Shown one piece after another: positions 1 through 5,434 of a stretch of DNA of 10,739 bases. The stretch lies in NCBI GenBank assembly GCA_002724505.1, contig PBOV01000094.1, forward strand, positions 1 to 10,739, given 5' to 3'. The notes under the pieces are model-generated. The model saw only the letters and a list, made by a program, of their open reading frames with translations. It was not told the origin of the DNA and ran no database searches. The translations under genes and the position numbers were made by a program. Within the stretch, counting starts at the first letter, position 1. Every line of letters begins with the position of its first letter. Source of the DNA: Rhodospirillaceae bacterium (lineage in GTDB: Bacteria; Pseudomonadota; Alphaproteobacteria; MPNO01; UBA2964).

Positions 1-505
1 AGCTCGTAACCACAACGCCAATCGCCGCCCAACTAAGTTCCTGGAATCCTGGTCGAATAATGATCATTACCCCGCCAAACCCAATTAAAAGAGCAGCCCA
101 TCGGCGAATTCCAGGTCGCTCGCCGAGGAACAAAACTACAAACAAAACTGTGAAGAGTGGCGACGTAAACATCAGCCCCGTGACATCCTGCAGCGGGAGA
201 TGCGCTAAGGCAAAAATTAAAAGAACCATACCGCCGTAATTGAGGATGGATCGATACACATAAGAACCGAAATGATCTGTTTTAAGAATACCTGCGCCGA
301 CCTTGAACAACCACGGAGCCATCAGAATTACACCAAGGATTGAACGAAAAAATACCAGCTGAAAAATGCTGAAGTCACTAGATAAATACCGAACCACAGC
401 ATACGTCGCCGCGTAGTTCGCTGTAGCAAAAATCATCCACAGGATACCTCTAGTTGACCCCGGCATCGCTTCGAAAACTGTCATTAGATGAGATAATCGA
501 CTCAA
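1..505 (-). CDS. EamA/DMT-family membrane transporter, N-terminal part (cut by window edge)
   Basis: This is the 5' portion of a drug/metabolite transporter (EamA type), an inner-membrane carrier that usually has ten helices and about 300 residues. About 168 codons are visible. Five hydrophobic helices can be read, followed by the beginning of a sixth. After the fourth helix comes the family-typical LFLGERPGIRRW stretch, and after the fifth comes IIIRPG. The substrate cannot be told from sequence; relatives export amino acids or other metabolites, and some take up S-adenosylmethionine. I place the start at TTG 505-503 because AAAGGGG lies seven bases upstream of it. The first ATG (484-482) has no Shine-Dalgarno sequence and is the eighth codon of the TTG reading. 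An in-frame stop lies just upstream of the TTG. The gene is divergent from the phosphatase at 810. The family is clear; the start is less certain. Confidence 0.85.
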   Translation of the reverse strand, partial: MSRLSHLMTVFEAMPGSTRGILWMIFATANYAATYAVVRYLSSDFSIFQLVFFRSILGVILMAPWLFKVGAGILKTDHFGSYVYRSILNYGGMVLLIFALAHLPLQDVTGLMFTSPLFTVLFVVLFLGERPGIRRWAALLIGFGGVMIIIRPGFQELSWAAIGVVVTS

Positions 506-809
506 AGCCTCACCCCTTTACCAACGAAATACGGATACACCTGCGCAACTCCATAGATGAGATCTTGCTAAAACCAATAGTCCTTTTTTCAATGACCTTC
601 TCTGAATGGCTTTAAGCTTTTGTCGAAAAAGTGAAAATTTCAGGGCGATTGCAACTTCTCCATCCTCCTAAAACATATCTTTATCGAGATTTAGAAGGTT
701 CTACAGACTATTATCCCTGTTTCCACCCCGTGTATACTAAAAGCAAGAATATTGGCTCGTTCTAGATAACACACGACAGTATGATCCTCTTCAAAAGAGG
801 TTGTTGGGT
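506..809. other. Divergent intergenic region between transporter and phosphatase genes
   Basis: About 300 bases without a convincing gene. It must carry the promoters of the leftward transporter and the rightward phosphatase. For the phosphatase, TATACT at 733-738 is a reasonable -10 box, but no good -35 box lies 16-18 bases upstream, so the promoter is only a candidate. It would give a leader of about 65 bases. The transporter side has the Shine-Dalgarno sequence at 513-519 but no clear promoter hexamers. The last 29 bases hold a small upstream reading frame beginning at 781 and a hairpin at 786-800 that covers the phosphatase ribosome binding site. Confidence 0.5.
786..800 (+). promoter_or_regulatory. 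Hairpin that pairs off the phosphatase Shine-Dalgarno sequence
   Basis: CCTCTT (786-791) and AAGAGG (795-800) are perfect inverted copies separated by the three bases CAA. The AAGAGG arm is also the only good Shine-Dalgarno sequence for the ATG at 810, nine bases downstream. In the mRNA the ribosome binding site would therefore sit in a six-base-pair stem. This suggests translation control by temperature, by a binding factor or by an upstream ribosome. The pairing is seen directly; the control is inferred. Confidence 0.5.
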
Positions 810-1322
810 ATGTCCTTAAAGACAAAAAAGATCAGCGTTTTATTTGTTTGCACTGGAAATATATGTCGTTCTCCCACAGCAGAAGGCGTGTTCCGCCATA
901 TGGTTGAAAATGCCGGCCTAGGGAAGGAAATCCATATAGACTCCGCCGGTACAATTGCCTTTCATATTGGTGAAAGCCCTGACCCGCGCTCACAAAAAGC
1001 CGCTAAAAGTAAGAGCATTGATCTCAGCAGTATAAGGGCACGCCAACTTCATGAAGACGATTTTGATGTTTTTGACTTTTTAATCGCCCTTGATCGCTCA
1101 CATTTACAAACTTTGGAAGAACAGGCTCCAAAAAATTGCAGCGCGGTTATTCGACTGCTCTTAAATTATGATCCCAAATCAACAATTGAGGATGTTCCTG
1201 ATCCTTATTATGGCGACCTTAGCGGCTTTTATGACGTCCTCAATCTTATTGAAAGCGCGTCAGCTGGCCTGTTAAAGGCATTACAAAATTGTCCTGAAGT
1301 TTCTGATCAAAGGTTTATTTGA
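810..1322 (+). CDS. Low-molecular-weight protein tyrosine phosphatase
   Basis: A cytoplasmic LMW protein tyrosine phosphatase of 170 residues, slightly longer than the usual 150-160. The phosphate-binding loop CTGNICRS begins at residue 14 in the family pattern C-x5-R-S: Cys14 is the nucleophile and Arg20 binds phosphate. The catalytic acid is Asp131 in VPDPYYGD, close to the C-terminus as expected. Family members remove phosphate from tyrosine kinases, capsule-export proteins or arginine-phosphorylated proteins; no kinase or polysaccharide gene is nearby, so the substrate is unknown. ATG 810 is chosen because AAGAGG lies nine bases upstream. The in-frame TTG codons at 801 and 804 abut or overlap that site. 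The gene converges on the Lrp-type gene, with 36 bases between the stop codons and no clear terminator. Confidence 0.93.
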   Translation: MSLKTKKISVLFVCTGNICRSPTAEGVFRHMVENAGLGKEIHIDSAGTIAFHIGESPDPRSQKAAKSKSIDLSSIRARQLHEDDFDVFDFLIALDRSHLQTLEEQAPKNCSAVIRLLLNYDPKSTIEDVPDPYYGDLSGFYDVLNLIESASAGLLKALQNCPEVSDQRFI

Positions 1323-1358
1323 TCCAGTCCACCGAAAATTATACGATCGGCAAAACGG

Positions 1359-1823
1359 CTACTTCACTGCATAATCGAGCGGTAGAGCAGTGGTATACTT
1401 AATTTGTTCCATTGCAAAACTTGAACTGACATCGGTCAGATCAACGTATTCTATCAACCTTTTATAAAATTCATCATAGGATGAGATATCAGGCACAACG
1501 ACGCGGAGCAGGTAATCAACATCACCACTCATTCTGTAAAATTCTACTACCTCCTTAAAAGAAGAAACAGCCGCTGAAAATTTTTCAAACCATGCCGTAC
1601 TATGATGGTTTGTTCGGATCGACACAAAAGCTGTGACATCAACGTTCAGCAATTCTGCACTAAGGAGAGCAACTCGTCCCCTAATAATACCGGCCTGTTC
1701 GAGACGCTGGATCCGATTCCAGCATGGAGAGGTGGACAGACCAACCTGTTTTGCCACCTCACTTACCGGGAGTGTCGCATCAACCTGCAAACAATCGAGA
1801 ATTTTAATATCAATAGAATCCAT
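1359..1823 (-). CDS. Lrp/AsnC-family transcriptional regulator
   Basis: A 154-residue feast/famine regulator of standard length. The N-terminal winged helix-turn-helix spans about residues 1-60, with the recognition region SEVAKQVGLSTSPCWNRIQRLEQAGII at 21-47. The C-terminal RAM ligand-binding and oligomerisation domain follows, with the typical MSGDVDYLLRV at 98-108. Such proteins form dimers to octamers and usually respond to amino acids. The frame is open for 17 more codons upstream, but ATG 1823 is the better start: AGGGA lies seven bases before it, and the longer form would begin inside the predicted -35 box. The gene lies downstream of, and on the same strand as, the tesA-to-hydrolase operon, 330 bases away and with its own promoter. 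Self-regulation is common in the family. The target is unknown; a KynR-like role is only a possibility. Confidence 0.94.
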   Translation of the reverse strand: MDSIDIKILDCLQVDATLPVSEVAKQVGLSTSPCWNRIQRLEQAGIIRGRVALLSAELLNVDVTAFVSIRTNHHSTAWFEKFSAAVSSFKEVVEFYRMSGDVDYLLRVVVPDISSYDEFYKRLIEYVDLTDVSSSFAMEQIKYTTALPLDYAVK

Positions 1824-2153
1824 AAAAATTTCCCTAAAAACTTTCTTTATAACTATAAATTTTAAAAATTTCATATCAATTTATATAGAAAAAAAAACAA
1901 ATTAAGAAAAATTTTTTGAAAATCACACTTTTTGGAATATCTTCTCACATATAATAGCTTCGATTAGATACTCAAAAACGAACCCATGAATTATTTGCCG
2001 ATTGGCCCGTTACATAATGGGACATTGCTCTTAATCTCTGTGCACCTGCCGATTGTTTGGATAAATGTGCCGATAATTTAAAACAAGGACAGCGCAAAAA
2101 GTTTAGTGGGTGATTTGTGGCTAATGCCTCGTGTTCTCGCCAATTGATTTAAC
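1824..2153. other. AT-rich gene-free region upstream of the Lrp-type gene
   Basis: A stretch of 330 bases between the hydrolase stop codon and the lrp start. It holds the leftward lrp promoter (1852-1879), A/T tracts at about 1887-1933 that may bend the DNA, a perfect TATAAT on the plus strand at 1950-1955 without a good -35 box, an imperfect 16-base palindrome at 2006-2021, and three TGCCGAT copies at 1996, 2047 and 2068. A 31-codon hydrophobic frame runs rightward from ATG 1986 to TAA 2081 but has no Shine-Dalgarno sequence. I therefore do not call it a gene. I see no convincing terminator for the operon that ends at 2154. Confidence 0.5.
1852..1879 (-). promoter_or_regulatory. Predicted sigma-70-type promoter of the Lrp-type gene
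   Basis: On the minus strand, TTGATA (1879-1874) and TATAGT (1857-1852) are separated by 16 bases. This puts the transcript start near 1845, about 22 bases before the ATG at 1823. The surrounding DNA is extremely AT-rich, with long A and T runs upstream at about 1887-1933, so chance hexamer matches are easy here. Confidence 0.4.
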
Positions 2154-3011
2154 TTAAAAGCCAACTAAATCGAGAACCGCGCGACCGAGGCGTGTCTCTG
2201 GATTATCCAAATCAAATATTATGTCAAAATGATTACGGCCAGTAGCCTCAAATAAATTGCACGCGCCCCCCTCTAAGGTCCAGGCTTTGGCGTAATCTAT
2301 ACTTTGTCTTTTAAACTCAGCAGTCTCGGTTTCACCGTACGAAATAACTATTGGACACCCCGCTTTAGGCAGGTGCCCCTGCGGACTATTGCGTCGAACC
2401 CCAGCCAGATCGAGTTTCATCCATTCGTTAATATGTGACAAGCGGATCGGTTCTAGTTCATATAAGCCACTCAGTGAAACTGCCCCTTTTATAGCTCTCT
2501 CTGGTAAACCAAAATCCGAATGCCAACCGCTAGCAACCAACATACCAGTCAAATGACCTCCGGCAGAGGACCCTCCAACATAAATAGCGTCTCTATCGCC
2601 ACCAAAACTGGCCGCATTTTCCCAGACCCAACTCAGCGCTAACCGACATTGATGCACGATCGTATCAAGGGACGCTGACGGAGCTAGTGAATAATTCACG
2701 GTAACCAAAGAGATACCCTTCGCGACCAAGCCGGGCGCCATGGAAGCGGAATCCTTTTGGCTAAGCGCCCGCCAATAACCACCGTGTATAAAAATAAATA
2801 TTGGTGCATTGGGCCCAGCGGGGAAAATATCAATTACCTCATCGGGGTGACCCCCATAGGCGACATCCTCCAAACAATGCAGGGTGTCACGGGCCTTAGC
2901 ACTCCGCGAGGTATACTCCAATAATAATGCATCGACATCATCGACCGTCGCTCGCGCGTTATAACCGCGATCGATTGCCGCCTGGTCCATGTCACGATAA
3001 ATAGCGGTCAT
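2154..3011 (-). CDS. Alpha/beta hydrolase, HGGYW (kynurenine formamidase/carboxylesterase-like)
   Basis: A 285-residue serine hydrolase of the alpha/beta fold. HGGYW at 76-80 is the oxyanion-hole motif of the hormone-sensitive-lipase/BNA7 formamidase type. GSSAG at 147-151 is the nucleophile elbow, with Ser149 as nucleophile. His261 in GRNHFDII is the catalytic histidine, and the acid is probably Glu227 or Glu229 in SYGETETAEF. There is no signal peptide, so it is cytoplasmic. The closest described type is the N-formylkynurenine formamidase-like group, but many members are uncharacterised esterases, so the substrate is open. Its ATG overlaps the thpR stop as ATGA, with GGGG seven bases before the start, which points to translational coupling. 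It is the last gene of the operon that starts with tesA. Family confidence is high; specificity is low. Confidence 0.88.
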   Translation of the reverse strand: MTAIYRDMDQAAIDRGYNARATVDDVDALLLEYTSRSAKARDTLHCLEDVAYGGHPDEVIDIFPAGPNAPIFIFIHGGYWRALSQKDSASMAPGLVAKGISLVTVNYSLAPSASLDTIVHQCRLALSWVWENAASFGGDRDAIYVGGSSAGGHLTGMLVASGWHSDFGLPERAIKGAVSLSGLYELEPIRLSHINEWMKLDLAGVRRNSPQGHLPKAGCPIVISYGETETAEFKRQSIDYAKAWTLEGGACNLFEATGRNHFDIIFDLDNPETRLGRAVLDLVGF

Positions 3012-3559
3012 ATAGGTGCCCCGTTTCTTAATGAAAAATTCTCCAAGGGAGTATAGATCGCCCCAGTATGTGCAGGATAACTATGAAAAAGTGTAAAACT
3101 ATCGACTTTAAAAGACGGTCCCCGAAAATAGCTATGCCCTTCGAGACAATCGCGCACATTGAGTGGCGTTGAATTTTTTAAACGCGCTAACGTTATGTGA
3201 GGGGAAAACTTTCGAGTATCCGAGGCTATTCCCGTTCGCGTCAAAACGTTCGCAATCTTTTTTTGTAGTCTATATAAAGCGGCGCTGCTTTGTATCCCCA
3301 CCCATAACGATCTAATTTTCCTATTTGATCCAAAATGACCTACACCCGATAGTGTAAGGTCAAAACTTTCAGCTTCAACCCAAGATAAAGCCGCCGTTAT
3401 TTCGGCCACCTCTGATCCCCGCACCTCCCCAATAAATTGGAGTGTCATATGTAAATTCGCTTCTTCAGCCCAACGAGCATCGCGAACACCGCTACAAAGG
3501 GTTCTAAGTCGCTGGCACTGATCAGCGGGAAGAGGGAGGGCAACAAATAAACGACTCAC
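3008..3559 (-). CDS. thpR: RNA 2',3'-cyclic phosphodiesterase (2'-5' RNA ligase family)
   Basis: A 183-residue member of the 2H phosphoesterase superfamily (LigT/ThpR). Both catalytic His-x-Thr-x motifs are present: HMTL at 37-40 and HITL at 121-124. The N-terminal RLFVALPLP strand and the FSPHITLARLK context are typical. Known relatives hydrolyse 2',3'-cyclic phosphate RNA ends and can reversibly join 2'-5' RNA linkages in vitro; other 2H enzymes act on 2'-5' oligoadenylates. It is cytoplasmic. The start is GTG at 3559-3557, overlapping the stop of the FIST gene as GTGA, and no independent Shine-Dalgarno sequence is seen. It is therefore likely to be translated by ribosomes finishing the FIST gene. 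Its own stop overlaps the next start as ATGA. Length and motifs match the family well. Confidence 0.92.
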   Translation of the reverse strand: MSRLFVALPLPADQCQRLRTLCSGVRDARWAEEANLHMTLQFIGEVRGSEVAEITAALSWVEAESFDLTLSGVGHFGSNRKIRSLWVGIQSSAALYRLQKKIANVLTRTGIASDTRKFSPHITLARLKNSTPLNVRDCLEGHSYFRGPSFKVDSFTLFHSYPAHTGAIYTPLENFSLRNGAPI

Positions 3560-4695
3560 AAGATTAACGACAAGACCCCCGTATAACCGTAGATCCGATT
3601 ATTTGAAATCTCGCCATTAGCAAAGAACCCTATTAGCGGCACATCTTCGCCCAGTATCTTTGCTATCGTCCTAAGTTCCACCGATCCGGGACCGAATAGA
3701 TTGGGCCCACGAGCAATACATGAAAAATAGAACGCCGCTCGAGGCGCTTTACCTGAGCGACTTTTTAAGTCTTCTACCATTCGTTTGAGATCGGTATCAG
3801 CTGCGGCGCCATCGCGCCGCACAAACATAACCTGATCACCAACACCTACCCGCTCAGCAATCGAAATCCAGCCTTTTTCAGGATAGAGGCCCAATAAATT
3901 GCGTACGAGATAATCTCCCGTATCAGACCCTTTTATGGGCACAGCGGCATGTACATAGCCATTAATTTTGTTTAGATCTCTCGCCAACAATTCGCCAATG
4001 TCTTCCTTAAAAACTTCCATTGATGGTCTGCCGTCGAGCGCGAGAACGATGTTGTCCCGACCCCTGGTAACGTTGTGTATGGGACCAATCGGCGAGCAAC
4101 CCTGCGTTAGACCAGTCACTGCACCCAGGTCACCTCCAAATAAAACTCCAGAAACGCCGCCATTTGTTACCTCACCCGCAATCTGGTCGTGGGCACCGCG
4201 CGAGGCCGTCATCCCCCCGACGAGAAAACAATGTGTCTGTCCTTCGATACGGGCAAATATTTTTTCGAGGCCAGGAATTCTGGGATCTGCATGAATGACA
4301 CCTAAAACGGGGTTATGAGCCCTCGCCCAATCCAGAACTTCTTTTGGCAAGTCCCGATCGTCAGGCCCAATCGTGGGCAGGATACAAAAGCTATCTTGCG
4401 GTATAGCCCCCACCATTATGGCCATTGCCGGCCGGTCAAAAAACTCAGCACCAGAAACACAGACCCCAAAACCGATCGTCCCGACCCAATCATGAACGCG
4501 GGTTGCTGCCTTCAAACGCTTGAGTATCAGATGCAAATCTTCGTCGAGTGAATCGGAAACGTAGACAAATCCCAAATTACAATTTTTGGCCTCTTTCCCG
4601 AGGCTCAGCAAACATGCCTCCGTCAGCTCCTGCCAATCACCACCGCTAGCGTGGGCGACCGAAAAAGCATCCGAGTGAATAGGTGGCGTATTCAC
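3556..4695 (-). CDS. Stand-alone FIST-domain protein (FIST_N plus FIST_C)
   Basis: A 379-residue protein built from the FIST N and C domains, placed approximately at residues 35-215 and 218-365. The C-terminal signature is clear: FSCIARG at 324-330, then VPLIGFFANGEIS at 352-364 and the YGYTGVL ending. FIST domains are proposed small-ligand (possibly amino acid) sensors, usually found in signalling proteins. Here there is no kinase, chemotaxis or cyclic-di-GMP output domain, no signal peptide and no membrane helix, so it must act through a partner or as an enzyme. The start is GTG 4695-4693, two bases after the tesA stop. GGGA about 11 bases upstream is a poor site, so coupling to tesA is likely. 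It overlaps thpR as GTGA. What it senses is unknown. Confidence 0.9.
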   Translation of the reverse strand: MNTPPIHSDAFSVAHASGGDWQELTEACLLSLGKEAKNCNLGFVYVSDSLDEDLHLILKRLKAATRVHDWVGTIGFGVCVSGAEFFDRPAMAIMVGAIPQDSFCILPTIGPDDRDLPKEVLDWARAHNPVLGVIHADPRIPGLEKIFARIEGQTHCFLVGGMTASRGAHDQIAGEVTNGGVSGVLFGGDLGAVTGLTQGCSPIGPIHNVTRGRDNIVLALDGRPSMEVFKEDIGELLARDLNKINGYVHAAVPIKGSDTGDYLVRNLLGLYPEKGWISIAERVGVGDQVMFVRRDGAAADTDLKRMVEDLKSRSGKAPRAAFYFSCIARGPNLFGPGSVELRTIAKILGEDVPLIGFFANGEISNNRIYGYTGVLSLIL

Positions 4696-4697
4696 TT

Positions 4698-5390
4698 TTA
4701 ATTAATTCCCACTTTTGGTTGACCTTCCAGCAAGCGGACCACGAACGGCGTTATGCGGTCAACTATTACAGCCACCCCGCGAGAATTTGGATGAATTCCA
4801 TCACGTTGATTAAGGCTCGGAATGGCAGCCACACCCTCAAGGAAAAATGGATAGAGAGGGACTTGATGCTTCTGCGCGAGATCAGCAAAAACTGAATTAA
4901 AAGCCCTCCCGTAGTTAGGCCCTATATTGGGCGGCGCACGCATCCCAGTTAACAATATGCCGATATCAACCGCTTTCAATCTTAAGATAATATCTTCGAT
5001 ATTATCACGCATCGCAACTGGGTCGAGGCCCCTCAGACCATCATTTGCCCCCAGCTCAATGATCACAAAATTTGGTTCATCAACGAGAGCCCAGCTAAGT
5101 CGCGCTCTACCCCCAGCGCTAGTGTCACCGGACACCCCACCATTTAAGACCCTCACATTGTGTCCAATTGAGCGGAGCCTAACCTCTAGTCGAGCAGGAA
5201 AGGACTGGCCTGCAAGCAGGCCATAACCCGCTGCAAGGCTGTCACCAAGAACCAGTATCTTTATTGCTGGGGCCGCCCAAGCCGAAGTCAAACTGCCAAA
5301 GAGGAAAAACCAAAATATTAAAAAAATTGTTATGGACTTGAAAATTGTGGGCGACACGGCATATCTCTGTAAGACAAAATAATTATTCAT
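4698..5390 (-). CDS. tesA: Exported SGNH/GDSL esterase, TesA-like (lysophospholipase/thioesterase/arylesterase)
   Basis: A 230-residue TesA-type hydrolase. An N-terminal hydrophobic segment (about 17-38) ends in SAWA-AP, a good signal-peptidase I site, so the mature enzyme should be periplasmic. The SGNH blocks are in order: GDSLAAGYG at 49-57 with nucleophile Ser51; NGGVSGDT at 83-90 with the oxyanion glycine; GANDGLRG at 114-121 with Asn116; and DGIHPN at 197-202 with Asp197 and His200. E. coli TesA is a thioesterase, protease I and lysophospholipase L1. The ATG at 5390 has AGGA only about two bases upstream. A GTG at 5357-5355 (residue 12) would shorten the long n-region and is an alternative start. 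The gene is divergent from ybbAP, as in E. coli, and leads a four-gene operon. Confidence 0.93.
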   Translation of the reverse strand: MNNYFVLQRYAVSPTIFKSITIFLIFWFFLFGSLTSAWAAPAIKILVLGDSLAAGYGLLAGQSFPARLEVRLRSIGHNVRVLNGGVSGDTSAGGRARLSWALVDEPNFVIIELGANDGLRGLDPVAMRDNIEDIILRLKAVDIGILLTGMRAPPNIGPNYGRAFNSVFADLAQKHQVPLYPFFLEGVAAIPSLNQRDGIHPNSRGVAVIVDRITPFVVRLLEGQPKVGIN

Positions 5391-5434
5391 AATCCTATTT
5401 CTTCATATAAACAAAATTTTGATTAATAATATGA
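5391..5434. promoter_or_regulatory. Short divergent promoter region between tesA and ybbA
   Basis: Only 44 AT-rich bases separate the two divergent start codons, so the tesA and ybbAP promoters must overlap or reach into the genes. Rightward candidates are TATAAA at 5405-5410 and TTAATA at 5423-5428; the second would start the transcript at or very near the ybbA ATG. Neither has a good -35 box. No Shine-Dalgarno sequence precedes ybbA. A seven-codon frame (ATG 5431 to TGA 5454) overlaps its start. The positions are seen; promoter use is inferred. Confidence 0.3.

Noticed and set aside
1365..1392. Inverted repeat CACTGC/GCAGTG near the convergent gene ends, as a terminator
   Set aside because: The loop is 16 bases, no T run follows on either strand, and the repeat lies within the lrp coding sequence.
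1824..1874. A 17-residue N-terminal extension of the Lrp-type regulator
   Set aside because: The ATG at 1823 has a good Shine-Dalgarno sequence and gives the family length, while the longer form would start inside the predicted -35 box.
3968..4551. Two plus-strand open frames opposite the FIST gene
   Set aside because: They lie wholly within a well-supported coding region on the other strand, and their compositions look like shadow translations rich in Pro, Arg and Ser.
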